Numbered from the stretch's first letter, positions 44,636-53,249 are shown. The stretch is DNA of 64,000 bases from an uncultured Lachnospiraceae bacterium (GCA_947174505.1 CAMWJF010000001.1:124001-188000); one strand, 5' to 3'. Notes: generated from the sequence alone by a model not told the origin. A program made the numbers and translations.

Positions 44636-45751
44636 ATGGAATTCAAGGATTTAAAGACGCAGTATATAAGACACAGGGAAGCGATAGACGGTGCAGTCAG
44701 GCGAAATATGGAAGCTGGCCAATTTATCGGCGGGGAACCGGTTAGCCGCCTGGAGAAGAGGCTGGCGGATTATGTAGGCGTGAAACATTGTATTTCCTGT
44801 GCTAATGGTACGGACGCTCTGCTGCTTGCATTGATGGCGTGGGGCGTGGGAGAGGGAGATGCTGTTTTTGTTCCGGACTTCACTTTTTTTTCTACTGCGG
44901 AGGTGGTGCCTTGGGTTAACGCTGTTCCGGTCTTTGTAGATATCGATGCAGATACTTTCAACATGTCGCCTCAGGATTTAGAGGCGGCGATTAAAAAAGT
45001 GAAAAAGGAGGGCAGGCTGACACCGCGGGCAGTTATTGCCGTAGATCTTTTCGGACAACCTGCCGAATATGAGAAAATCCGTCAGGTTGCCGCACAGCAT
45101 GACCTACTCTTACTGGAGGACGGCGCGCAGGGGTTTGGCGGCAAAATAGGCGAGAAAAGGGCGTGCAGCTTTGGAGATATTTCCACCACATCCTTTTTTC
45201 CGGTGAAACCGTTGGGCTGCTACGGGGACGGTGGTGCGGTCTTTACGGATAACGATGAGTGGGCGGCGTTAATCCGCTCTTATAAAGTACACGGAAAAGG
45301 TTCCGGCAAGTATGACAATGTCAGGATCGGTATGAACTCCAGACTGGACACGATACAGGCAGCGGTACTTCTTGAGAAGCTCTGTTTTTTTGATGAGGAG
45401 CTTGAGGAGATGAACCGAATGGCGTCACTCTACACAGAGCGTCTGCAGGGAAGTGTAAAGACACCGATTATCCGGCAGGGTTATTACTCAAGCTGGGCAC
45501 AGTATACGGTGCAGCTTGCGGATGAGTGGCAGCGGGAGGAGACCATGAGAAAATTGAAAGCAGCCGAAATTCCAAGCGTCATTTACTATGAAAAGCCGAT
45601 GCATATGCAGACTGTGTTCGCGGATATATCGAGGGAGAGTACTCGATGCCCGATTACGGAGCGAATTTGCGCCACATGCCTGTCACTGCCGATGCATCCG
45701 TATTTGCGAGAGGAAGAGGTACAGACAATCTGCAGCGTGCTGCTGTCCTGA
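44636..45751 (+). CDS. DegT/DnrJ/EryC1 sugar aminotransferase (WbpE-like)
   Basis: 371 residues from ATG 44636 with GAAGGGA upstream; the frame is open back to 44603. MEFKDLKTQYIRHREAID, HCISCANGTDALLLALMAWG, EDGAQGFGG and TSFFPVKPLGCYGDGGAVF with the PLP-binding Lys near residue 190 closely follow WbpE, which aminates C3 of UDP-2-acetamido-3-keto-glucuronic acid using glutamate. Together with the upstream epimerase it suggests a diaminouronic acid. RIGMNSRLDTIQAAVLLEK is the usual C-terminal block. Confidence 0.9.
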   Translation: MEFKDLKTQYIRHREAIDGAVRRNMEAGQFIGGEPVSRLEKRLADYVGVKHCISCANGTDALLLALMAWGVGEGDAVFVPDFTFFSTAEVVPWVNAVPVFVDIDADTFNMSPQDLEAAIKKVKKEGRLTPRAVIAVDLFGQPAEYEKIRQVAAQHDLLLLEDGAQGFGGKIGEKRACSFGDISTTSFFPVKPLGCYGDGGAVFTDNDEWAALIRSYKVHGKGSGKYDNVRIGMNSRLDTIQAAVLLEKLCFFDEELEEMNRMASLYTERLQGSVKTPIIRQGYYSSWAQYTVQLADEWQREETMRKLKAAEIPSVIYYEKPMHMQTVFADISRESTRCPITERICATCLSLPMHPYLREEEVQTICSVLLS

Positions 45752-45796
45752 CCGTCGAAAGAGGCTTTTAAGGAAATCAGGAAGAAGGTAGAGGTT

Positions 45797-47461
45797 ATGC
45801 ATGGATTTTTAGTGGCAGGGAATATGAATATAGAATGCCTGGGGCAGTATGCAGACATGGGTCAGTGCAGGCAGTATAACCGTCTCCTTAATAAGTTTCC
45901 AAAAGATCAGGTGTTCTTAGATGAAGGGGGGCAAATCAGTTTTTTAGACGGATATGTCCATAATAAGGAGCACTTTTGCATAGACGGCGACAAGGAATGG
46001 CAGCATGCTTTTGCACAGGCCATGAAGGAGGACGCGGTCAAATGTCTGCGGACACTCAGGGGCGGATTTTGCGGTTATGTATATGACAGGCAGGAGTTTG
46101 CACTGACGGCGTTCACGGACCAGGTTTCTGTAAAAGCGCTGTATTACTATGTCAATGGCAGTCAGTGGATGGTGTCGAACCATATTCCGTACATGACTGC
46201 TGTTTTGAAGGCGAATGGGGTACCGTATCACTTTAATGAGACAGCTGCCAAATATATGCTGACATATGGATATATGCTGGATGGAAGTACCTTTGTAGAG
46301 GAGATTCACCGACTGTTGCCAGGGCAGCTGGTGCACATCGGAAACGGACGGGCGGAGGTTGAGAGATACTATCTGATTCCGAATAAGGAGGTTCAGATGT
46401 CTGAACAGGAAGCTGTCGGAAGGATTGACAGCGCGTTCAGGGAGGCAGTCAGACGGGAATTTGACAAGGATAGAGAGTACGGATACAGGCATTTAGTGGA
46501 TTTGAGTGGTGGTCTGGACAGTAGGATGGTTTCCTGGGTCGCGCACGATATGGGATATACAGACCAGTTAAATGTCACGTATTGCCGGGCAGATTATCTT
46601 GATTATAAAATATCCAGCCAGATAGCGGTTCATTTGGGACACGAGTATTTTTTTAAGGCATTGGATGACGCGAACTGGCTGTATGATATTGACGAAATTG
46701 TTTCCCAAAATAACGGGGCGGCGCTTTATACCGGAATCACGGGAGGCAGCAGGCTGCTTGGGACACTCAACACAGACAGGTTTGGGCTTGAGCATACCGG
46801 CATGATCGGGGATATTACACTGTCGACCTTTTATCATGACAGGGAGCTGAATTTCGGGAAACCACGTCTGGGTCTGAACCAGTATTCGAATAGATTTTCC
46901 TATGCCATTGACAGTCAGATTATGGAGGAGTATCCTTGTCAGGAGATGTTTGCCATTTATACAAGGGGAATGATGGGAGCCATGTCCTCTTATATAATCA
47001 GGCAGCATTATGTAGAAACGTCATCCCCGTTTACGGATGTAGATTTCCTGGAGGTTAATTATTCTATTCCTTTTGAATATAGGGACAAGCATTATATTTA
47101 TCTAAAGTGGATGGCGCAAAAATATCCGCAGTCAACTTCTTTTGGCTGGGAGAAGTGGGGAGGCATTAAGCCGCGGAAAGACCACATCCTTTTTAGAAAA
47201 GTGAAGACGACGCAAAGACTTCTGTGGCAGGCAGCCCGAAAAGCTTTTAGGCTGCCGGACAGCGATAGCATGAATCCTTTGGATTTTTGGTATCAGGAGA
47301 GGCCGGGAATACAGGAGCATTACAGAAAATACTACGACAGTAACAGGGGCAGGATCGGCGGGGAACTGGGAAAGGATATTTCCCTGATGTTTGAGGAAGG
47401 AAATGTGACTGAAAAAAGTATGGCGCTTACGGTACTCGGGGCAGTAAAGTTATATTTCTAA
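45797..47461 (+). CDS. Asparagine-synthetase-like protein lacking the glutaminase cysteine
   Basis: 554 residues starting MHGFLVAG: there is no Cys at position 2 and the N-terminal half keeps only traces of the glutaminase fold (TLRGGFCGYVYD, ALTAFTDQVSVKALYYY). The synthetase half is intact, with the ATP-pyrophosphatase loop HLVDLSGGLDSRMVSW near residue 236. Such proteins adenylate a carboxylate and may use free ammonia or another amine. In a glycan locus I infer amide formation on a uronic acid, perhaps the product of the epimerase/aminotransferase pair just upstream. Distinct from the canonical AsnB homologue at 1689. Confidence 0.8.
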   Translation: MHGFLVAGNMNIECLGQYADMGQCRQYNRLLNKFPKDQVFLDEGGQISFLDGYVHNKEHFCIDGDKEWQHAFAQAMKEDAVKCLRTLRGGFCGYVYDRQEFALTAFTDQVSVKALYYYVNGSQWMVSNHIPYMTAVLKANGVPYHFNETAAKYMLTYGYMLDGSTFVEEIHRLLPGQLVHIGNGRAEVERYYLIPNKEVQMSEQEAVGRIDSAFREAVRREFDKDREYGYRHLVDLSGGLDSRMVSWVAHDMGYTDQLNVTYCRADYLDYKISSQIAVHLGHEYFFKALDDANWLYDIDEIVSQNNGAALYTGITGGSRLLGTLNTDRFGLEHTGMIGDITLSTFYHDRELNFGKPRLGLNQYSNRFSYAIDSQIMEEYPCQEMFAIYTRGMMGAMSSYIIRQHYVETSSPFTDVDFLEVNYSIPFEYRDKHYIYLKWMAQKYPQSTSFGWEKWGGIKPRKDHILFRKVKTTQRLLWQAARKAFRLPDSDSMNPLDFWYQERPGIQEHYRKYYDSNRGRIGGELGKDISLMFEEGNVTEKSMALTVLGAVKLYF

Positions 47462-47472
47462 GGAGAAGGGAT

Positions 47473-48777
47473 TTGAAAAAGAAGCTGATCATACTGTTGG
47501 ATACGTATCCGTTTGGAGCGGGGGAGTATTCCTTTATTCGCACCGAATTGGAAAAGCTGGTGGAGTGTTTCGAGGTATGCATTTTGTCAGTGGCTTCTTC
47601 CACAGAGCAAAAAATGATGACAGATGAACGAATTTCGGTCTGCCACTGTATGAGAACTTTCGGAATCCGGGAGAAGTTGGAAGCGGTTTTTGGGTTTTGC
47701 TTTTCCCAATGCGGGCGCAAAGAAATAAAGATGATTATAAAGGCCAGGAAAAATATTTTTGGCCGTTTTTATGATTCTCTTGCCTACTTCAGTATGGCAG
47801 ATCAAGTGCGAAAGTATGCGAAGCAAAATCATATTGCAGATGGCGGTGCACTGATCTATTCTTACTGGTCTAATCCCAACTGTCTTGCATTCCTTATGGA
47901 TAGAAAATCTGATCCGAACAGGAAAGTGATTTCCAGAATACACGGATATGATTTGTATAATGAAAGAAATCCCCATAACAGGCAGCCTTTCCGAGAATAT
48001 ATGGATGAAATGATAGATAACCTTTTTTTTGTAGCGGATGCGGGACTGGAATATTATCTGGCACATTGGGGAGATAAGGAGGAGGCTGGAAAGAAATATA
48101 TTGTAGCGCCGATTGGAACGGTTGATAATGGTTATATTCGGAGGAAACTACCCTGTGCGCAGCGAACAGTGTTTCATATTGTAAGCTGTTCCCATGTGAT
48201 TCCGTTAAAACGGGTGCCGCTTATTATCGAAGGACTGTCCGGAATTACGGACATCGAAATCCGATGGACGCATTTCGGAACAGGCAGCCATTATAAGGAA
48301 ACCGTGAAATATGCGGACAGACTTCTGGCGGATAAAAAAAATATACTATATGAGATGACCGGGTTTGTGCCGGTTGAGGAGATTATGCGGTTTTATGCGG
48401 AGAACTGTGTGGACTGTTTTTTGACAACATCGTCTACGGAAGGAAGCCCGGTTTCTGTGCAGGAGGCGATGTCGTTCGGTATTCCGATTATTGCCACGGC
48501 GGTAGGGGAGATCCCGAATATGATAGATGGCAACGGCATCCTGCTGTCAGAAAATCCGCGGGCGGAGGATGTCAGTGATGCGATAAACCGGCTGTATCAT
48601 ATGTCGGCTGAGAAGAGAGAAAAAATGTGTATGAGATCAAGGGCATTGTGGGAGCAAAAATATAATGCGGAAAAGAATGCGGAGAAGTTTGTTGGGATTC
48701 TGCAGGAAATTTCAGGAGGCGACGTCATCGCCCGGCAAAAATATTCTGAAAAAGTGGTAAACGGAGAATACTTGTAG
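47473..48777 (+). CDS. GT4 glycosyltransferase
   Basis: 434 residues from a TTG start preceded by AGGAGAAGGG. KKKLIILLDTYPFGAGEYSF begins the acceptor lobe; ISRIHGYDLYNERNPHNRQP is a block typical of colanic-acid/teichuronic GT4 enzymes. The donor lobe has HIVSCSHVIPLKRVPLIIEG and TTSSTEGSPVSVQEAMSFGIPI with E-x7-E, then GEIPNMIDGNGILL. It is the last gene before the drop in GC content and a probable promoter at 48793. Confidence 0.88.
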   Translation: MKKKLIILLDTYPFGAGEYSFIRTELEKLVECFEVCILSVASSTEQKMMTDERISVCHCMRTFGIREKLEAVFGFCFSQCGRKEIKMIIKARKNIFGRFYDSLAYFSMADQVRKYAKQNHIADGGALIYSYWSNPNCLAFLMDRKSDPNRKVISRIHGYDLYNERNPHNRQPFREYMDEMIDNLFFVADAGLEYYLAHWGDKEEAGKKYIVAPIGTVDNGYIRRKLPCAQRTVFHIVSCSHVIPLKRVPLIIEGLSGITDIEIRWTHFGTGSHYKETVKYADRLLADKKNILYEMTGFVPVEEIMRFYAENCVDCFLTTSSTEGSPVSVQEAMSFGIPIIATAVGEIPNMIDGNGILLSENPRAEDVSDAINRLYHMSAEKREKMCMRSRALWEQKYNAEKNAEKFVGILQEISGGDVIARQKYSEKVVNGEYL

Positions 48778-48792
48778 AACGGATATGGAACG

Positions 48793-48821
48793 TTGACTCT
48801 AAGGACATTTTAGATTATTAT
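48793..48821 (+). promoter_or_regulatory. Sigma-A-type promoter upstream of the G-tract gene
   Basis: TTGACT at 48793-48798, 17-base spacer, TATTAT at 48816-48821. A transcript would start near 48828 and give a leader of about 50 bases ahead of AGGAGG (48865-48870) and ATG 48881. This is one of the best promoter matches in the window and marks the start of region D. Confidence 0.6.
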
Positions 48822-48880
48822 TTATGTGTGCTGGCGGATTTATCAACAAGCTTTCACTTACCACAGGAGGTATGGTGTAG

Positions 48881-49441
48881 ATGCTGAAAATTCAAAATTT
48901 TCCAAAAAATATTGACACTCAGGTGTTACAATCATTTGTAATTGATGACAATCTGTTTCCCAGAATACAGGAATTTGTGCAAAAAAACCAAGTGGGAGAA
49001 GGCGCCTGCTTTTCAGTTTTAGACAAAACGGGAAAGCAGTTATTTTTAGTTACTTATTTGGAAGATTTGATCAAGGGGGCTAAACGAAAAAATCTTTCGG
49101 ATTATTTTGAAAGATTTAGCAATATTGATGATTTAGATTTCACATTACTGGATCGGTTTCAGAGTTTCCTTTTTCTGGAGGTGGATGATTATTCAGTTGC
49201 CGTTGCAAAATTGTTGCTGAAATATCGTCCGAATAGAAAGATTATTTTCGGGGATGTGAGAGCAAAGTATTTTTTTGAAGGAAGTAAAGTGAAATATTTA
49301 AGCAGCTTATATGGAGCAGGAAGGCATATGGAGCTGACGGAGAAGTGGATGAGGGGGGGGGGTGGAGAGAATATCCCTTTTGGATCGCATACGCGGTTTG
49401 ATTGGGTGGAAAGTATTGGGAATGCTGAGAAAGTGTGGTAG
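48881..49441 (+). CDS. N-terminal part of a G-tract-split glycosyltransferase gene (current frame ends early)
   Basis: 186 residues as sequenced. The first 157 look like a genuine domain (FLFLEVDDYSVAVAKLLLKY, KIIFGDVRAKYFFEG) that I cannot name. At codon 158 the frame enters a run of ten G residues (49353-49362); the tail afterwards (ENIPFGSHTRF ... KVW) looks like out-of-frame sequence. Removal of one G would join residue 160 directly to the open frame that begins at 49362, giving a single protein of about 519 residues ending at 50441. A/T-rich codon use unlike the preceding genes. Either a phase-variable OFF state or a sequencing error. Confidence 0.7.
   Translation: MLKIQNFPKNIDTQVLQSFVIDDNLFPRIQEFVQKNQVGEGACFSVLDKTGKQLFLVTYLEDLIKGAKRKNLSDYFERFSNIDDLDFTLLDRFQSFLFLEVDDYSVAVAKLLLKYRPNRKIIFGDVRAKYFFEGSKVKYLSSLYGAGRHMELTEKWMRGGGGENIPFGSHTRFDWVESIGNAEKVW
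49353..49362 (+). repeat. Homopolymeric G10 tract (candidate contingency tract)
   Basis: Ten consecutive G residues in an AT-rich coding region, the only G or C run of this length I saw in the window; other long runs are A or T of eight or fewer. It lies exactly where the frame of the 48881 gene would need to shift by one to continue into the 49362 gene. Confidence 0.85.
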
Positions 49442-50441
49442 CTGCTGTATAGTTAAGGCAGACAGGAGAAACCATCCGGGCGAGGAGGGGATGGTGTATA
49501 ATAGCCAGAATGTTGTATATAGTCTGATGTGGAAAAAAATGAAAAGATGTTTTGGCGGAAAAAATCCGAATAAAGAAATTCTGGTTATAGATTACCCCTG
49601 CGATAAAGAGGGACTGGGATCGATTGCAAAGTGTACCTTTACGCATATTATGTGGATGACAGGGCATGGATATATTCCGGTAATAAATCTGCATAATTAT
49701 CCGAATCAGTATCTGAATGATCCAGGTGAAAACATGTGGGAATATTTTTTTGATCCAGTTTCATCGGTGACGGTGGATGAAGCCTATGAAAGCAAACATG
49801 TCATCATTGCGACAGAAAGTGATATTTCCTGGCATGATGTCGAGATTAACCCGTACCAACGCGAATATATGAACCAATTGGCAGGTAATGCAGATTTTAG
49901 GAAGATTGTGAAATTCAATTCGGTAACGAGACAATATATTGATGCAAAGATGCCAAAAGAAATTCGGGAAGGGAAACGAGTTCTGGGCGTTGTTATGCGA
50001 GGGACAGATTTTCGGAAGGAAGTGGCAGTAAGGTATCATAAAGAGTGGCGGAAAGATGTTGTAGATCCGAACATTTTTTTGAAAGTTTGCAGTTACTATA
50101 AAGACGAATTAAAATGTGAATATATTTTTTTGGCGACAGAGGATGCAGAATATTTTGAAATGGCACAGAAGTTTTTTGGGGAGAAACTGTTATCTGTTGA
50201 ACAGAAAAGGACGGCTTATAATTTTGCGAATATGGAAAACATAAATTTAAATGAAGCTATGGGGCAGAAGGATGGAAGGACGGCGGGGAGAGATTATTTA
50301 GCTGTCATTCAAGGTCTGGTAGAGTGCAGTTCGTTAATTTATAACGTAAAGTGCGGCGCGGTTTGGCTGGCAGAGCTTTGGAAGCCGGATCAATATGAGT
50401 TGGTTCGATGTATTGATAAAAACTGGGAAAAGGAAATCTGA
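49362..50441 (+). CDS. Fucosyltransferase-like glycosyltransferase domain (3' part of split gene)
   Basis: Open frame of 359 residues from GTG 49362 at the end of the G tract; the frame upstream is closed by TGA at 49350-49352. An internal ATG at 49491 with AGGAGG just upstream could give 316 residues. EILVIDYPCDKEGLGS, VLGVVMRGTDFRKE near residue 207 and YIFLATEDAEYFEMAQKFF resemble the GT23/NodZ/O-fucosyltransferase superfamily, where the HxRxxD-like block (here VMRGTD) binds GDP-fucose. Most likely the catalytic part of the gene that starts at 48881. Confidence 0.7.
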   Translation: MERISLLDRIRGLIGWKVLGMLRKCGSCCIVKADRRNHPGEEGMVYNSQNVVYSLMWKKMKRCFGGKNPNKEILVIDYPCDKEGLGSIAKCTFTHIMWMTGHGYIPVINLHNYPNQYLNDPGENMWEYFFDPVSSVTVDEAYESKHVIIATESDISWHDVEINPYQREYMNQLAGNADFRKIVKFNSVTRQYIDAKMPKEIREGKRVLGVVMRGTDFRKEVAVRYHKEWRKDVVDPNIFLKVCSYYKDELKCEYIFLATEDAEYFEMAQKFFGEKLLSVEQKRTAYNFANMENINLNEAMGQKDGRTAGRDYLAVIQGLVECSSLIYNVKCGAVWLAELWKPDQYELVRCIDKNWEKEI

Positions 50442-50448
50442 TTATTGT

Positions 50449-50973
50449 ATGTTCGAACAAATCAAATATTTAGTTCTGGATGTTGACGGAACCATGACAG
50501 ACGCTGGCATATATTATGACAGTATGGGAAATGAAATTAAAAAGTTCTGCACGAGGGATGGTGTTGGGCTTGTGGCGGCAAGAAGGGCTGGAATAAAACT
50601 GATCGTGCTGACAGGACGTGAATGCCCGGCGACAACACGCCGGATGCAGGAAATGAAAATTGATTTTCTGTTTCAAAAGGTGGAAAATAAAAAAGACTTT
50701 TTGACAGAATTTATGGCAGGGAGAGACATTGCGAAAGATAACATGGGCTATATTGGTGATGACATTAATGATTATCCGGCCATGTCTCTGGCAGCTTTTG
50801 TTGGTTGTCCGAAGGATTCCTGCGAACAGGTCAAACAGGCAGCTTCTTATGTTAGTGATGTATGCGGCGGTGCAGGGGCGGTGCGTGATGTCATAGAATA
50901 TCTGTTGAAGCAGCGTGGAGAATGGGAAAGTGTAATCAGGGCCATGTATGGCGAATACGGGACAGGAGTGTAA
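50449..50973 (+). CDS. KdsC/YrbI-type HAD phosphatase
   Basis: 174 residues from ATG 50449; the frame is open back to 50395 inside the previous gene. LVLDVDGTMTDAGIYYDSMG holds the HAD nucleophile Asp, VRD-like TRDGVGLVAARRAGIKLIVLTGRE, KKDF and GYIGDDINDYPAM follow. This is the small cap-less tetramer family that removes phosphate from Kdo-8-P, and in other loci from nonulosonic-acid-9-phosphates or similar. It is followed 4 bases later by a CMP-sugar synthetase, so it probably dephosphorylates a sugar acid just before activation. Confidence 0.88.
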   Translation: MFEQIKYLVLDVDGTMTDAGIYYDSMGNEIKKFCTRDGVGLVAARRAGIKLIVLTGRECPATTRRMQEMKIDFLFQKVENKKDFLTEFMAGRDIAKDNMGYIGDDINDYPAMSLAAFVGCPKDSCEQVKQAASYVSDVCGGAGAVRDVIEYLLKQRGEWESVIRAMYGEYGTGV

Positions 50974-50977
50974 TTGT

Positions 50978-51643
50978 ATGAAAGTTGCCTTGTTTATTCC
51001 TATTAAATTAAATAATCAGAGGCTGCCGGGGAAAAATATTATGGATTTAGCTGGCAGACCCGTATGCGATTATTTATTTCAGACAGTAAGCCAGCTGAAA
51101 GAAATTGATGAGAGATATGTATATTGCAGTGATGAGGAAATAATTCCGTTTATACCGAGCGGAATCGAATTTCTCAAAAGAGATGAGAAGCTGGATGGTT
51201 ATGCGGTTAAAGGATTGGATATTATAGAAGCTTTTGTAAATGATATTGATGCGGATATTTATATTATTACGCATGTTACGCAGCCGTTTACTAAAGGAAA
51301 ATCAATTATGGAAGCCTTGGACAAGGTAAAAAGCGGAGCTTATGATTCTGCATTCAGCGCAGTAGAATTGCAGGATTATATGTGGTATCATGGGAAGCCT
51401 TTTAACTATGATATGAAGGATATTGTGAGGACTCAGGATTTGGAACCGATCTATATGGAGACAGGGGCTTTTTTCATATTTACTAAAAGAGTGTTTAAAG
51501 AGCTTCATCAAAGAATCGGGAACAACCCTTATATCTGTGTAATTGACCAGTTTGAAGCGATAGATATAGACACAAAAGAAGACTTTGCCCTTGCGGAAGC
51601 TGTAGCGGAATATATTAAAAAGAAAGGTAATCAGCATGATTAA
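50978..51643 (+). CDS. CMP-sugar-acid cytidylyltransferase (NeuA/KdsB-like), copy 1
   Basis: 221 residues from ATG 50978 (CAGGAG upstream). FIPIKLNNQRLPGKNIMDLAGRP replaces the NeuA consensus IPARGGSKGIPxKN, so it is a divergent member of the CMP-sialate/CMP-Kdo synthetase family; THVTQPFTKGKSI and the late FEAIDIDTKEDFALAE block are conserved. It would activate a sugar acid with CTP. Overlaps the next gene by 8 bases. The closely linked aldolase and phosphatase suggest that all three act on the same compound. Confidence 0.85.
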   Translation: MKVALFIPIKLNNQRLPGKNIMDLAGRPVCDYLFQTVSQLKEIDERYVYCSDEEIIPFIPSGIEFLKRDEKLDGYAVKGLDIIEAFVNDIDADIYIITHVTQPFTKGKSIMEALDKVKSGAYDSAFSAVELQDYMWYHGKPFNYDMKDIVRTQDLEPIYMETGAFFIFTKRVFKELHQRIGNNPYICVIDQFEAIDIDTKEDFALAEAVAEYIKKKGNQHD

Positions 51644-53249
51644 GGTTTTGGACTGTACGCTTCGAGACGGTGGAAGAATAATAAATTGTGCATTTAAGGA
51701 TTCGTATATTAAGGAAGTCTCTTCGGGATTAGCTGAAGCTAAAATTGATATTGTAGAGATCGGGTTTTTAAGGGATTGCAGACAGACGGAATATTTGGGA
51801 AACAGTACCTTTTTTACAGATGTGGAGCAAATCGTCCCATTTGTCAGGAAAGACTGTAGCACGATGTATGTTGCATTTATTGATTTTGGAATGTATGACT
51901 TTTCATCACTAAAGGAGTATGATGGACGTTCAATAGAAGGAATCAGGGTTGGATTTACGAAAAAAGATTTTGTACAGTATAAAGCTGAACTCATTAAAAG
52001 TCTGGTATCGGTAAAAACAAAAGGATATAAATTATTTATACAGGGCGTAAATTCCCTTGCATATTCCGAAGAGGAAATGCTGGATGTCGTTGGAATGGTA
52101 AATGAAATTTCACCCTTCAGTTTTGGCATTGTAGATACATATGGCGCGATGTATGCAGATGACTTGAAAGCCGTTTTTGATTTGCTGGACAAGAACTTGT
52201 CAAAGGATATTTTCCTGGATTTTCATTCCCATAATAATTATCAGCTCTCATTTTCTCTCTCGCAGGAAATGATAAGGCTTGCTAAGGATAAGCGCCATGT
52301 AATAATAGATTGTACATTAAATGGAATGGGAAAGCTGGCGGGAAATTTAAATACAGAGCTTTTAGTTGATTATCTGGTGCGGAAGTGTAACATGGATTAT
52401 GAATTTAATAAAATATGTGATCTGATAGATGATTACATTTATCCCTACAAGGAGAACTGTCAATGGGGGTATTCCATTCCTTCACTGTTTTCGGGTATTT
52501 ACCAGAGTCATCCCAACAATGTAATTTATCTGCTTTCAAAATTCAGATTACAGTCAAAAGATATTAAGAATCTTCTTGCCAGTATAGAACCGGAAGAACG
52601 TACGAGATATAATTATGATAATATTGAAAAAATATATGTAGAGTATTGTGCAACCAATATAGATGACAGGGAAGTTTTGTCGTACTTAAAAGAAAAACTG
52701 TCCGGAAAAGAGATTCTGATTATTGTACCGGGTAGAAGTCTTCAGAATTTTGAGGATAAAATAAAGCAGTATTCCATTAAGGAGGATATCTTTACTATCA
52801 GTGTTAACTATATCTATGAAAAGGCGGATATGCTCTTTTTTGGGAATAAAAAACGCTATTTAAGATGTGGTGACAGAAACGGCATCGAAACGATTATAAC
52901 GTCAAATATTGAACGTGATGATGAGAATGATAAGATTGTGAATTACTATGATTTAATCAATAGGAAGTATAAATATTTTGATAACTCCGCTATGATGCTG
53001 CTGTGTTTGCTTCGCCGGATAGGCTTTAAGAAAATATATTTAGCGGGTTTTGACGGTTTTAGTACTGACATTGAAAATAATTATATCGATGACAGCTTTC
53101 AAAATGTCAGACATGTAGAAGAATTTGATTCCCTTAATAATGATATTATATGTATGTTGAAGGATTATGTTTCGTCGATTCAGGATAGAAGCGCCATAGA
53201 ATTTATAACGCCAAGTGTTTATCAGCAAATGCTGAAAGAAACTCCGTAG
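51636..53249 (+). CDS. DRE-TIM (HMGL-like) aldolase with extra C-terminal domain
   Basis: 537 residues. The N-terminal ~300 residues are a DRE-TIM metallolyase barrel: VLDCTLRDGGRI (residues 4-15) supplies the metal-binding Asp and Arg, FGIVDTYGAMY and LDFHSHNNYQLSFS near 195 the His metal ligands, and CTLNGMGKLAGNL the Gly-rich loop. Relatives are 4-hydroxy-2-oxovalerate aldolase and homocitrate/citramalate synthases. The C-terminal ~190 residues (ILIIVPGRSLQNFEDKI ... IYLAGFDGFS) form a separate Rossmann-like domain resembling motifs of DUF115/sialyltransferase-like proteins. I infer carbon-carbon bond formation or cleavage on a sugar acid. Confidence 0.8.
   Translation: MIKVLDCTLRDGGRIINCAFKDSYIKEVSSGLAEAKIDIVEIGFLRDCRQTEYLGNSTFFTDVEQIVPFVRKDCSTMYVAFIDFGMYDFSSLKEYDGRSIEGIRVGFTKKDFVQYKAELIKSLVSVKTKGYKLFIQGVNSLAYSEEEMLDVVGMVNEISPFSFGIVDTYGAMYADDLKAVFDLLDKNLSKDIFLDFHSHNNYQLSFSLSQEMIRLAKDKRHVIIDCTLNGMGKLAGNLNTELLVDYLVRKCNMDYEFNKICDLIDDYIYPYKENCQWGYSIPSLFSGIYQSHPNNVIYLLSKFRLQSKDIKNLLASIEPEERTRYNYDNIEKIYVEYCATNIDDREVLSYLKEKLSGKEILIIVPGRSLQNFEDKIKQYSIKEDIFTISVNYIYEKADMLFFGNKKRYLRCGDRNGIETIITSNIERDDENDKIVNYYDLINRKYKYFDNSAMMLLCLLRRIGFKKIYLAGFDGFSTDIENNYIDDSFQNVRHVEEFDSLNNDIICMLKDYVSSIQDRSAIEFITPSVYQQMLKETP

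Noticed and set aside
50449-50973. Calling the HAD enzyme a true Kdo-8-phosphate phosphatase
   Set aside because: No KdsA, KdsB-type or LPS genes are present and the organism appears Gram-positive; a related sugar-acid phosphate is more likely.
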